In this document: positions 43,427-53,219 of the stretch, one piece after another
Layout of the letters: each line of letters opens with the position of its first letter
Numbering within the stretch: position 1 is the stretch's first letter
Origin: CAVQBJ01 sp963710725
GTDB lineage: Bacteria > Actinomycetota > Thermoleophilia > Solirubrobacterales > Solirubrobacteraceae
Length of the DNA: 64,000 nucleotides
NCBI GenBank assembly: GCA_963710725.1
Contig: CAVQBJ010000001.1
Location: 310,001-374,000 of the forward strand
Direction: 5' to 3'
Notes under the pieces: model-generated
Databases searched by the model: none
Seen by the model: only the letters and a program-made list of their open reading frames with translations
What the model was told of the DNA's origin: nothing
Translations under genes and position numbers: made by a program

Positions 43427-45097
43427 ATGGCCGATTCGCCGCCGCTCACCCCCGCAGCCGACCTCGATGTCACGCCGGCCAACGGCGCACCGCAGGCGGC
43501 CACGCCCAGTCGCGCCGCGAGGCGTGCATCCGCGACGATCCCGTCGCGGCGCATCACCGAGGACCAGCTCGTCGATCTCGCTTCGCGGGTCGCCACGGCC
43601 GGCGCGCCACACGAGGACATGGAGATTGAGCAGCCCTTCACCGGGGCGCGGCTGGGGACGGTGCCTCGCGGCACCGAGGCCGACGTCGAGTTCGCGTTCG
43701 AGCGCGCGCGCGCCGCCCAGGCGTCCTGGGCGGCCACGAGCTTCGCCGAGCGCCGCGCGATCCTGTTGCGCTTCCACGACCTCGTGCTCGATCGTCGCGA
43801 CGAGCTCCTCGACCTCCTCCAGCTCGAGACCGGCAAGGCCCGCCGCCACGCGCTCGAGGAGGTGCTCGACGCGGCGACCGTCGCGCGCTACTACGCGAAC
43901 ACCGCGGAGCGCCATCTGCGTCCGCGCCGGCGCCAGGGCGCGATACCCGTGCTCACCGCCGCGTTCGAGCATCACCATCCGGTCGGCGTGGTCGGCCTCA
44001 TCGCTCCCTGGAACTACCCGCTCTCGCTCACGCTCGGCGACGCGCTGCCCGCGATCGCCGCCGGCAACGCCGTCGTGCTCAAGCCCGACAGCCAGACCCC
44101 GTTCACCGGTCTCTGGGGCGTCGCGCTGCTCGCCGAGGCCGGTCTGCCCGACGGGCTCGTGCAGGTGGTGACCGGCTCGGGCGCGCAGCTCGGCCCGCGC
44201 ATCATCGACCGCGCCGACTACGTGATGTTCACCGGGAGCAGCGCGACGGGCCGCGAGGTGGCGCGTCAGGCCGCCGGGCGCCTGATCGGCTCGTCGATGG
44301 AGCTCGGGGGCAAGAACGCGATGATCGTGCTCGAGGACGCCGACCTCGGCCGCGCGGCCGAGGGCGCCGAGCGCGCGCTGTTCTCGAACAGCGGCCAGCT
44401 GTGCATCTCGGTCGAGCGACTGCTCGTCCACGACTCGGTGGCCGACGAGTTCACCCGGCGCCTCGTCGAGCGCACCGCGGCGATGCAGCTCGGCACGGCG
44501 CTCGACTACAGCGCCGACATGGGCTCGCTCATCTCCCAGTCCCAGCTCGACACCGTGCGCGAGCACGTCGAGGACGCGATCGCCAAGGGCGCGCGCGTGC
44601 TGACGGGTGGCCGCCCACGACCCGATCTCGGCCCGTACTTCTTCGAGCCCACGATCCTCGCCGACGTGCAGGAGAACATGACGCTCTGCCGCAACGAGAC
44701 GTTTGGTCCCGTGGCCGCCCTGTCCCGCTTCGCCTCGGTCGACGAGGCGATCGAGCGGGCCAACGACAGCGACTACGGGCTCAACTTCAGCCTCTGGACG
44801 CGCGACACCCGAACCGGGCATCGTCTGGCGACGCGCCTGAAGGCGGGCACGGTGAACGTCAACGAGGGCTACGTCGCGGCCTGGGGCTCGGTGGACGCGC
44901 CGATGGGCGGCATGAAGTCCTCGGGGCTCGGGCGCCGGCACGGAGCCGAGGGCATCCGCAAGTACACCGAGGCCCAGACCGTCGCGATCCAGCGCCTGCT
45001 CCCGATCGCGCCCCCGCCCGGCGTGCCGACCGGACTGTGGGCCACGGTCATGACGAGCGCGTTGCGTGTGCTGCGCCACACGCCGGGCATCCGCTAG
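43427..45097 (+). CDS. aldehyde dehydrogenase, succinate-semialdehyde dehydrogenase (GabD2) type
   Basis: 556 residues from ATG 43427, behind a strong AGGAGG 6 bases upstream. NAD(P)-dependent oxidation of an aldehyde to the acid. VGLIAPWNYPLSLTLGDALP forms the active-site approach, MELGGKNAMIVLEDADL holds the general base Glu, and NSGQLCISVERLLV carries the catalytic Cys at about 326. NETFGPVAAL and the C-terminal GMKSSGLGRRHGAEGI are typical of the actinobacterial GabD2 group. The first 55 residues and the last ~40 exceed common family length. No GABA transaminase is adjacent, so the substrate is inferred. Confidence 0.92.
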   Translation: MADSPPLTPAADLDVTPANGAPQAATPSRAARRASATIPSRRITEDQLVDLASRVATAGAPHEDMEIEQPFTGARLGTVPRGTEADVEFAFERARAAQASWAATSFAERRAILLRFHDLVLDRRDELLDLLQLETGKARRHALEEVLDAATVARYYANTAERHLRPRRRQGAIPVLTAAFEHHHPVGVVGLIAPWNYPLSLTLGDALPAIAAGNAVVLKPDSQTPFTGLWGVALLAEAGLPDGLVQVVTGSGAQLGPRIIDRADYVMFTGSSATGREVARQAAGRLIGSSMELGGKNAMIVLEDADLGRAAEGAERALFSNSGQLCISVERLLVHDSVADEFTRRLVERTAAMQLGTALDYSADMGSLISQSQLDTVREHVEDAIAKGARVLTGGRPRPDLGPYFFEPTILADVQENMTLCRNETFGPVAALSRFASVDEAIERANDSDYGLNFSLWTRDTRTGHRLATRLKAGTVNVNEGYVAAWGSVDAPMGGMKSSGLGRRHGAEGIRKYTEAQTVAIQRLLPIAPPPGVPTGLWATVMTSALRVLRHTPGIR

Positions 45098-45099
45098 GC

Positions 45100-45474
45100 A
45101 TGGCGAGCCCGAGGAGCCTGTTCGGCGCGCTGGCGGTGGTGGCTGCGCTAGCCGGCGGTTTCGTGGCCGCCGTTGCCGACGCCAAGTCCAGGCCAGGCAC
45201 CGCGAGCCGGACCCACGTGACGAAGTGTCGCGTGTTCTCCGCGTCGCCTCGCGGCGGCAAGCGGGTGGTGTTCCTCAACCTGATGACCCGCGGCGTGAGC
45301 TGCACAAGCACCGATGGGCTGCTGCGCGCGTATGTGAAGGCCCGCGCCGGCAGCCAGGTGAACGGGTACGCCTGTCACGCGAAGAGCGAGAAGCGGGCCG
45401 GGGCGATCATCACGGTCGGATCGTGCGTGAAGGGCGCGAAGGTCGTCAGCTTCACCGAGACCGCGCTGGCGTAG
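45100..45474 (+). CDS. small secreted hypothetical protein
   Basis: 124 residues from ATG 45100, 2 bases after the dehydrogenase stop, so probably in the same transcript. The signal peptide ends around GGFVAAVADA. The mature part has four Cys residues (THVTKCRVF, GVSCTSTDG, GYACHAKSE, GSCVKGAK), likely two disulphides in a small beta fold. No family recognised; the translational link to a cytoplasmic enzyme is odd and may be incidental. Confidence 0.72.
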   Translation: MASPRSLFGALAVVAALAGGFVAAVADAKSRPGTASRTHVTKCRVFSASPRGGKRVVFLNLMTRGVSCTSTDGLLRAYVKARAGSQVNGYACHAKSEKRAGAIITVGSCVKGAKVVSFTETALA

Positions 45475-45561
45475 CGCGGGCGACGACGCCGACCAGCCGG
45501 ATCCCCGCCCGCGGAGGGCCGCGTTGCACGAAGTCTGCGACTAGGGGAGGATCCCTACGGC

Positions 45562-45873
45562 ATGATCGGCCAGTCAGAGCTCCGTTCCCCGCAGGCGCAC
45601 GTCGCGCTGGCCGGCATCCTGCGCCGCCGCAGCGGCGCGCCGATCCCCGTCCAGACGGTCGACATCGGGCCTCGGGGGATGCGGATCACCAGCCCCCGAC
45701 CGCTCGCGCTCGACGAGACGGTCGGATTCGAGCTTCCCAACCTGGACATGCGCGTGCACGGCGCCGCGCGCGTGCTTCGCCAGGAGCGCATGAACCGCTA
45801 TGTCCTGCGCTTCGAACGGCTCCCCGAGCCCATGACGCGGCGCCTGCATGCGCTCGCGATCACGTCGCGCTGA
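45562..45873 (+). CDS. PilZ-like domain protein, candidate cyclic-di-GMP receptor
   Basis: 103 residues, starting at ATG 45562 after GGGAGGAT. The sequence RRRSGAPIPVQTVDIGPRGM matches the PilZ pattern R-x-x-x-R followed at a distance by D-x-S-x-x-G, with Gly in place of Ser (DIGPRGM); the barrel continues with ITSPRPLALDETVGFELPN and ends in YVLRFERL. It could read the cyclic-di-GMP made or removed by the two enzymes 2-8 kb upstream. The non-canonical Ser position lowers certainty of ligand binding. Confidence 0.77.
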   Translation: MIGQSELRSPQAHVALAGILRRRSGAPIPVQTVDIGPRGMRITSPRPLALDETVGFELPNLDMRVHGAARVLRQERMNRYVLRFERLPEPMTRRLHALAITSR

Positions 45874-45909
45874 CCGGTCGGTCGCGCGTCGCGCGAGGTT
45901 GACGGCGCC

Positions 45910-47097
45910 GTGACGAGCCTCGGACCGCTGGCCCTCGTCCTCGCGTGCGCGCTGCTCGGGCCGGTGCTCGCGTTCGCCGGGCGGGGCATGGTCCCGATCG
46001 TCGTGGGCGAGCTGCTGGCGGGCATCGTGCTCGGCAGCAGCGTGCTCGGCGTCATCAATCCCGACGAGGAGAGCCTGCGGCTCATCTACGAGATCGGCTT
46101 CGCCACGCTCATGTTCACCGTCGGCATGCACGTGCCGCTGCGGGACGCGCGGTTGCGGCCTGCCATCGGACGCGGGGCGAGGGCCGTGGCGGTCACCATC
46201 GTGCTCGCCCTCGGCGCCGGGGCGGCGGCACACGCGATCGGCTCGGGCCCGTGGCTGGTCTACGCGGTCATCATCTCGTCGAGCTCGGCGGCGATCGCGC
46301 TGCCGGTGATCGAGGACCTGCGCCTCGAGGGCGAGGCGGCGCTCACCGCGATGGCCTGGATCACGATCGGCGACGTGCTGGCCACCGTGGCGATCCCGCT
46401 CGTGCTCTCGCCGAGCGGCGCCGGCCATGCCGCGGGCGGGGCGCTCATCGTGGCCGGGGTCACGCTCGCCCTGCTCGTCGCCGGGCGGGCGCTGCGCCGG
46501 CGCGCCTGGGCGCAGCGCGTGCGTCACGAGGGCAAGGAGCGCATGTGGGCGATCGACCTGCGCATCGCCGTTGTGGCCTTCATCGGCCTCGGCTGGCTCG
46601 CCCAGCAAGTCGGTGCGAGCCTGCTCGTCGCCGGCTTCGGGACCGGGCTCGTCGTGGCCGCCCTCGGGGGTCCCAGGCGGCTCACCCGCGAGGTGCTCGG
46701 GCTCGGCCAGGGCTTCTTCATCCCGGTGTTCTTCGTGCTCCTGGGGGCGCAGATCAACCTGCGTGCCCTCGCCGACGACACGAGCGCGATCTGGCTCGGC
46801 GTGGCCCTCTGCGGCCTCACGATCGTCGTCCACGTCCTGACGGCGCGCGTCGTGGGCCTGCCGCGCGCGAGCGGTCTGCTCGCGACGGCGCAGATCGGCG
46901 TGCCCGCCGCGGTCATCGCGCTCGGACTGCCGATCAGGGCGATCACGGAGGCGCAGGCCGGGGCGATCTTCGCCGCCGCACTCGGCACGATCGCCGCCTG
47001 CTCGCTCGGCGGGGCGCTGCTCGCGCGCGCCGCCGCGGACGGCTCCGACGGCGTGGCGGCCGGGCCGTCGCCGGCCCCGGCCGCCACGGGGAACTAG
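45910..47097 (+). CDS. CPA2-family cation:proton antiporter
   Basis: 395 residues from GTG 45910, about 12-13 helices. GMVPIVVGELLAGIVLGSSV and YEIGFATLMFTVGMHVPL at the N-terminal side, and IISSSSAAIALPVIEDL with ITIGDVLATVAIPLVL in the core, match the Na+/H+ or K+/H+ exchanger family. IGDV contains the single Asp characteristic of electroneutral members. There is no TrkA-N or other regulatory domain. Ion specificity is not decidable. Starts 36 bases after the PilZ gene. Confidence 0.92.
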   Translation: MTSLGPLALVLACALLGPVLAFAGRGMVPIVVGELLAGIVLGSSVLGVINPDEESLRLIYEIGFATLMFTVGMHVPLRDARLRPAIGRGARAVAVTIVLALGAGAAAHAIGSGPWLVYAVIISSSSAAIALPVIEDLRLEGEAALTAMAWITIGDVLATVAIPLVLSPSGAGHAAGGALIVAGVTLALLVAGRALRRRAWAQRVRHEGKERMWAIDLRIAVVAFIGLGWLAQQVGASLLVAGFGTGLVVAALGGPRRLTREVLGLGQGFFIPVFFVLLGAQINLRALADDTSAIWLGVALCGLTIVVHVLTARVVGLPRASGLLATAQIGVPAAVIALGLPIRAITEAQAGAIFAAALGTIAACSLGGALLARAAADGSDGVAAGPSPAPAATGN

Positions 47098-47115
47098 TGG
47101 CGCCGCAGCTCCGTG

Positions 47116-47583
47116 TCAGGTGATCTTGGCGCCGCTCGACGAGAGCACGTACCACGCCGCGCCGAACGCCGTCACGCCCTCGCCACTGGTCTGTCCGGCC
47201 TTCGTGTCCTCGACGAAGTAGTAGAGCGGGTGGCCGTCATAGGTCACCTGCTTGACGCCTCCGGCCCGGGTCGTCGTGCCGAGCTTGCTCGCCTTGGCGC
47301 CGCCCGCGGCGCGCGGGCTGCCGCTCGTGGTGAGCGGCGGCCAACCGCCGGCGCAGGCGCCGGAGCAGTGCGAGGTCGAGCCATGGTCACCCTCGAAGAG
47401 GTACAGCGTGTGCCCGTTGGGCCCGACGAGGATCGCGCCGAGCTTCGTGTGCGCCGTCGAGACGACGGTGCCTGCGCTGGCGACCACGCCGCCGGATGCG
47501 GCCGACGCCGCGCCTGCGCTCGTGACCGCGAACGACACCGCGGCGACGAGCGGCACCGCGATGAGAATGGCCAGCTTCTTCAT
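47116..47583 (-). CDS. secreted COG4315-type protein (repeat with YxFxxD motif)
   Basis: 155 residues from ATG 47583 with a signal peptide (LAILIAVPLVAAVSFAVTSAGA). Two repeats of the secreted family PF03640 are visible: HTLYLFEGDHGSTSHCSGAC with WPPL, and HPLYYFVEDTKAGQTSGEGV. The cysteine-His segment in the first repeat may bind metal. Such proteins are common exported proteins of actinobacteria with no settled function. Convergent with the antiporter gene, 18 bases apart. Confidence 0.9.
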   Translation of the reverse strand: MKKLAILIAVPLVAAVSFAVTSAGAASAASGGVVASAGTVVSTAHTKLGAILVGPNGHTLYLFEGDHGSTSHCSGACAGGWPPLTTSGSPRAAGGAKASKLGTTTRAGGVKQVTYDGHPLYYFVEDTKAGQTSGEGVTAFGAAWYVLSSSGAKIT

Positions 47584-47672
47584 GTGGAGCTCCCAGCGTT
47601 CGTGGACCGGTGTGCTGGGTCTGCTGACTCCGCGGCGCCCGCGTTCCTTCCGAGCGAGGCGGCCCGCGCGGG

Positions 47673-48140
47673 TCAGCGCTCGGAGACGGGATAGGCCGAG
47701 ACCGGGACGACGACGTCGACGGCGAACTTGTCGTGCCAGCACTGCCTCTCGCGGTCCCAGAGCATCCACAGGTAGCCGAGGCCGAAGACGATCGCCGACA
47801 GCCACTTGCCGAGCGTGCGCAGCAGCGCCCGGCCGTACCCGATCGGACCGCCGGTCTCGAAGCTGACGACGCGGATGCCGACCGCGCGCTTGCCGACGGT
47901 CTGGCCGCTCGGGGTTCCCTCCAGGGCGGTGTAGTAGGCGACGCCCACGGCGAGACCGAGCCAGAAGCCCGCGACCCCGAGCGCAGCGGTGAGGACGACG
48001 AACGGGACGCCCACGATCACGTCGTCGAGGATGGCCGCCCCCACGCGCTGCCAGAACCCCGCTCGCGGGCCCGACGGCCCGTCGCTCCTCACCCGCGCGG
48101 TGTCGGCCACCGTCGCGCTCGGGGGGCCGAACCCGTCCAT
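47673..48140 (-). CDS. RDD-family membrane protein
   Basis: 155 residues with a proline-rich cytoplasmic N-terminus. The RDD core is recognised by FWQRVGAAILDDVIVGVPFV (here D-D in place of R-D-D), GQTVGKRAVGIRVV, and RALLRTLGKWLSAIVFGLG, with three helices. It starts 2 bases before the end of a second RDD gene, so the two are coupled. RDD proteins have been linked to transport and to envelope maintenance. Confidence 0.88.
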   Translation of the reverse strand: MDGFGPPSATVADTARVRSDGPSGPRAGFWQRVGAAILDDVIVGVPFVVLTAALGVAGFWLGLAVGVAYYTALEGTPSGQTVGKRAVGIRVVSFETGGPIGYGRALLRTLGKWLSAIVFGLGYLWMLWDRERQCWHDKFAVDVVVPVSAYPVSER

Positions 48141-48142
48141 CT

Positions 48143-48892
48143 CTACAGGCGCGCCTTCGCCGCCACGAGCGCCTCGAGGAAGTGCTCGGGGTTGTCATGC
48201 TCGGGCGCGCCTGAGACCTTTCCCCGGAGGCCCGTCTCGAGTCGGTAGGCGAGCCGCTGACGTGCGCTGCGATCGAGCTCCTCGCGCCGCGCGAGGAACC
48301 GCCGGACGGCAGCGACCTCGTCCTCGGTCACGGCGCTCACGTCGAGCGGCGCCGCGATGACCAGGGGCGGCGGCGCGTCCGGCGCAGGCGGCACGCCCGC
48401 GACGGCCGGCGGCGCCGAGGGGGACATCCTTGCGGCGTCGCGAATGACGAGCGTGCCGCCGGCGAGGTCGCCCGGGCGCTGGTTGCGCCGCGTGATGAGG
48501 ATCCCGAACAGCGTGGGCAGGTAGAGGAACGTGAGGCCATCGACGAGGCGCATGAGGTTGCGAACGGCGCTCGCCTGTAGATCGACCGGCGCCCCGTTGT
48601 CGCGCACGACGCGCAGATGCGTGAGGCGCTTGCCGGGGGTGCGCCCGCCGGCCCGGACCTCGAACAGCACGTCGTAGAAGAAGATGACGGCGAACACGCT
48701 GATCGCGATGACGGCGGCGGCGACCGCTCCGCCGATGACACTGCCGATCACCAGGCTGATGAGCACGATGATGATGATCTGCAATCCGAGGTCAAAGCCG
48801 CCGGCGATGAAGCGCGAGCCGACGCCCGCGAGCTGCAGGTGGACCGACAGCCCCTCGGGGGTGGCGATCGTGATGCGATCCTCGAGCTCCAC
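48143..48892 (-). CDS. RDD-family membrane protein with cytoplasmic tail
   Basis: 249 residues from GTG 48892. VGSRFIAGGFDLGLQIIIIV, GGRTPGKRLTHLRVVRDNG and the three-helix layout identify the RDD family. About 100 hydrophilic C-terminal residues follow, Pro/Ala-rich then charged and helical. Its start lies 3 bases from the divergent SpoIIM-like gene, so there is practically no intergenic promoter space and both promoters must overlap the opposite genes. Confidence 0.9.
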   Translation of the reverse strand: MELEDRITIATPEGLSVHLQLAGVGSRFIAGGFDLGLQIIIIVLISLVIGSVIGGAVAAAVIAISVFAVIFFYDVLFEVRAGGRTPGKRLTHLRVVRDNGAPVDLQASAVRNLMRLVDGLTFLYLPTLFGILITRRNQRPGDLAGGTLVIRDAARMSPSAPPAVAGVPPAPDAPPPLVIAAPLDVSAVTEDEVAAVRRFLARREELDRSARQRLAYRLETGLRGKVSGAPEHDNPEHFLEALVAAKARL

Positions 48893-48895
48893 GCG

Positions 48896-49888
48896 ATGAA
48901 CCTAGACCGTTTCCTGCGCGAGCGGACTCCGGACTGGGAGGAGCTGGCCACCCTGCTCGACCGGGCCGGCAACCGTCCGCAGCGGCTCGGACCCGAGGGC
49001 GTTCTGCGCCTCGGGTCGCTCTACCGCGCGAGCGCGGCCGATCTCGCACTCGCCCGACGGCGCTTCGCCGGCGATCCGCTCATCGAGCGGCTCGAGAGCC
49101 TCGTGCTGCGGGCCCGCCAGCTCGTCTACGGCGAGCGCGCCTCGCGCCGGACGGTCCGGGCCTATCTGCTGACCGGCTATTGGCGGTCCATCCGCGCCCG
49201 CCCGGCGGTGCTCGCCGTCGTGCTCGTCGCGATGTTCGCGTCGACCGGGCTGGCCGCCCTGTGGGCGAGCACCGATCCCGGCGCCGCCGTGGGGCTCGTG
49301 CCCGCCGCCTACCGCGGCGCGGCCAACCCCCACGTGCACAACCTGCCTACAGGGGCCGCGAACGGCGCCGCGCTGTCGAGCGAGATCTACACGAACAACA
49401 TCCGCGTCGCCTTCCTGGCGTTCGCCGGCGGCCTGCTCGCCGGAACCATCACGCTCTTCGTTCTGGTGTACAACGGCCTGCTGCTGGGGACGCTGGCCGG
49501 CCTCTCGTCGCAGGCCGGCACGCTGTCGGTGTTCGTGCGCTACGTCGTGCCGCACGGCGTCCTCGAGCTGTCGTGTTTCGCCGTGTCGGGGGTGGCCGGC
49601 CTGCGCCTGGCGATGGCTCTCATCGACCCCGGCACGCTGCCGCGGGGGGAGGCGTTGCGACGCCAGGCCCGTCCTGCCGTGGCGCTCGTGCTGGCCACCG
49701 CGCCGTGGCTGGTGCTCGCCGGCCTCACCGAGGGCTTCATCACGCCGAGCGGACTGCCGCTCGGCGCCGCGCTTGCCCTCGGCCTCGGCCTCGGCGGGCT
49801 CTTCTGGGGGCTCGTGCTATGGCGGGGCCGGACGCCGCCGCGCCCCACGGCCGAGCCGGTCACAGGCGGCCCCGCGCCTTCGCCCTGA
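48896..49888 (+). CDS. SpoIIM/DUF95-family membrane protein
   Basis: 330 residues from ATG 48896. A cytoplasmic helical N-terminus (DLALARRRFAGDPLIERLES) is followed by about six helices with NNIRVAFLAFAGGLLAGTIT and YVVPHGVLELSCFAVSGVAG, the conserved SpoIIM-like parts. Such genes accompany RDD, DUF58 and MoxR genes across Actinobacteria, where sporulation is not involved. Its 3' end overlaps the convergent DUF58 gene by 29 bases. Confidence 0.91.
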   Translation: MNLDRFLRERTPDWEELATLLDRAGNRPQRLGPEGVLRLGSLYRASAADLALARRRFAGDPLIERLESLVLRARQLVYGERASRRTVRAYLLTGYWRSIRARPAVLAVVLVAMFASTGLAALWASTDPGAAVGLVPAAYRGAANPHVHNLPTGAANGAALSSEIYTNNIRVAFLAFAGGLLAGTITLFVLVYNGLLLGTLAGLSSQAGTLSVFVRYVVPHGVLELSCFAVSGVAGLRLAMALIDPGTLPRGEALRRQARPAVALVLATAPWLVLAGLTEGFITPSGLPLGAALALGLGLGGLFWGLVLWRGRTPPRPTAEPVTGGPAPSP

Positions 49889-51107
49889 GGTAGGCCTGCA
49901 CGCAGCGCTCGGGGAGCTGCGCCGCGGGGGCCTGCACGACCTCGGCGCCCGCCTCGCGAATCCGTCGCGCCGCGCTCGCGCGCGCTTCGAGCACGCTCAC
50001 CGCGGCGGCGAGCGCGTAGATCTCGTCGGGGTGTCGCGGTGCCGTCGCGGCGGCCGCCTCGAGCGCCGGGTCGCTCACGCTCGCCACGATCACCGCGTGG
50101 CGGCGAGCGAGCATCGGTGTCGCGGCCACGAGCGAGCGCGCCGCCGCCTCGTCGATGAGGTCGGTGAACACGAACACGAGGCCTCGGCGCGCGCGCCCGA
50201 CGCGGATGAACGCCCGCTCGAAGTCGGAGTCGATCGGCTCGGACTCGAGGTCGAAGAGGGCGTGCACGACGCCACGCCCGCCGAGCCGCTGCGGCGGCAG
50301 CGTGCGCGTGACGGTGGCATTGAACGCGATCGCGCCGCAGCGGTCGCCGAGCTCGTCGGCGACGAGGCCGACGGCGGCGACCGCATCGAGCGAAGCGTCG
50401 AGCAGCGTGCCGTGTCCGACCGGTGCGGCCGTGAGGCGTCCGGTGTCGACGAGGCAGAGCACGTCCCGATCCTGCTCGACGCGGTACTGGTTGCTCATCG
50501 GCCGCCCGAGCCGCGCCGTTGCCGGCCAGTTGACCTGGCGCACATCGTCGTCAGGCGAGTACTCGCGGATCGACTCGAAGTCGGTACCGAGTCCGAGTGG
50601 CCCGCGTCGCAGGCGGCCATCGGGCGCCGCACGGCCGTGACGCAACGCGAGCACGAGCCGCCGCGCCGTGACGAGGTCGGGGTACACGAGCACCTCGCCC
50701 GGCGCGCCGGCCCGGTGGTGCCAGCGCGCCAGACCGAGCGGGCCGCGGCTCGCGCTCGCCACCCCGGGCAGCGGATGGCGCCCGCGTCGCGCCGCGCGCA
50801 GGCGCCCGCGCAACTCGCGTTCGCCGGCCTCCGCCTCCAGCGAGAGCCCGAGCGACAGCGGTTGGCGCAGTGCGACGCGCCGCTCGTCGGTCGCGAGCGC
50901 CTGCACGAGCAGCGGCGAGTCGACGCCGCGCGAGAGCACCGACGCCACGTCTCGCCGCAGCCGCGGCGCCGCGCGCACGGTCCAGCCGTCGGCCGCGGTG
51001 ACCGCGAGCACGACGAGGCCGGCGCCGATCGCCACCCAGGCGGGCAGCAGCACCGCGCTGACGGCAGCGACGGCGCACAACGTCGCGCTGCGTGGGGTCG
51101 GCGTCAT
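49860..51107 (-). CDS. DUF58 protein with von Willebrand A-like fold
   Basis: 415 residues with two N-terminal membrane helices. DFESIREYSPDDDVRQVNWP is the DUF58 signature, and DVLCLVDTGRL followed by FVFTDLIDEAA fit a vWA-like domain. Partner of the MoxR ATPase encoded 10 bases upstream, by analogy with MoxR-DUF58 chaperone-like systems. Last gene of a five-gene minus-strand run. Confidence 0.92.
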   Translation of the reverse strand: MTPTPRSATLCAVAAVSAVLLPAWVAIGAGLVVLAVTAADGWTVRAAPRLRRDVASVLSRGVDSPLLVQALATDERRVALRQPLSLGLSLEAEAGERELRGRLRAARRGRHPLPGVASASRGPLGLARWHHRAGAPGEVLVYPDLVTARRLVLALRHGRAAPDGRLRRGPLGLGTDFESIREYSPDDDVRQVNWPATARLGRPMSNQYRVEQDRDVLCLVDTGRLTAAPVGHGTLLDASLDAVAAVGLVADELGDRCGAIAFNATVTRTLPPQRLGGRGVVHALFDLESEPIDSDFERAFIRVGRARRGLVFVFTDLIDEAAARSLVAATPMLARRHAVIVASVSDPALEAAAATAPRHPDEIYALAAAVSVLEARASAARRIREAGAEVVQAPAAQLPERCVQAYLRAKARGRL

Positions 51108-51117
51108 CCAGCGGCGC

Positions 51118-52043
<926 letters not shown>

Positions 52044-52047
<4 letters not shown>

Positions 52048-53219
52048 CGCCGGCTCCGCAGGTGGGTGAGCGCGGAGCCGAGCACGACCACGTCGGGATC
52101 GCCGCCGGCGGCGAGCGCCTCGACCTCGGCCTCGTCGAGTCCGAGCTGGGCGAGAGCGCGCCGGCGCGAGGCCGCGGAGGCGCCGGCACCGGTCGACGGT
52201 CGCGCGGCGAGCTCGCGCTCGGCGGCCCGGCGGAGAGTCGGCGCAAGCTCGCCCGGGGGGCCGGCCCGCCGCAGCAGCAGCGTCAACGCGTGCACGTAGG
52301 CGGCGCGCGCGGGGACCTCGCGCTCGGGCAGCGCATCGGGCGGACCGAGGCGCCGGCCGCGGGCGAGGACCCACAGCAGGCCGGCCACCGCGAGTCCCCA
52401 CAGCGCGACCTTGAAGCCGGTGGGCAGCGCGGCGAGGCCGCGACTCGTGCCGTACCCGTGCACCGACTCGGCGAACACGAGCGACCGACGCCCGAGCGCG
52501 CCTGCGCCGGCGAGCACGAGCGCGAGCTGCGCGTTATCGGCTCTCGCCAGATACGCGTTCTGCAGTGGCGAGGCATCGGCGAGCAGCAGGATCTCGCCGG
52601 CCCCCAGCCGCTGGGCCAGCAGGACGGGCCTACCGTTGGCGTCGGAGAGCAGCACGCGGTCCCCGTCGGTCTGCGTCCAGGCGCCGGCCCCCGCGCCCTG
52701 CACGGCGGCCACTCCGGGCAGCGCGACGGCGCCGGCCCGCGTCGGGCGAGAGATCGGCGCGCTCGCGCCGATCCACCCCGGGGGCGCCGGATACAGCGCG
52801 GTGAGCGTCGCGTCGGGATCCTGGCCCCCGGCGATCAGGCGCCCGCCGCGCCGCACGAACGCGAGCAGGCGCTGTCCGTCGGACCGCAGCAGGGCATCCG
52901 GATCGAGCACGACGAGGGTGCTCGCGGGGTCGAGCGTCGCGTCACTGAGCGGTTGGCGCAGCGCGACCACCGGATCGCCCGCGCTCGCGGCGAGCTCCGA
53001 CCACGCCGCGAGCCCCTGATCGTTCGTCGCGTAGGACGAGGAGACGGGACCCTGCGGCCCCGGCCCGAAGACCCGGCCGAGCAGCTCGAGCCCGACGAGA
53101 ACGAGGACCACGCCGAGCAGGGCGAGCCCCCACGCGCGCCGCCCGCTCCGTCGCCGCGCGCCCCCCGCAGGCTGGCGGATCGCTGCCGCGCCCGGGGAGA
53201 GCGCCCCCGGTGCGCTCAC
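52044..53219 (-). CDS. DUF4350 membrane protein
   Basis: 391 residues from GTG 53219, which overlaps the DUF4129 stop by 4 bases. A helix at about 30-52, an extracytoplasmic Rossmann-like domain (SSYATNDQGLAAWSELAASA, STLVVLDPDALLRSDGQRLL, FVRRGGRLIAGG), a second helix near 270, and a cytoplasmic tail rich in Ala and Glu. This is DUF4350, regularly found between DUF4129 and MoxR genes; activity unknown. Confidence 0.88.

Noticed and set aside
43352..45079. 575-codon minus-strand frame opposite the aldehyde dehydrogenase
   Set aside because: Mirror of a well-conserved gene; sequence is Arg/His/Glu-rich without domain structure.
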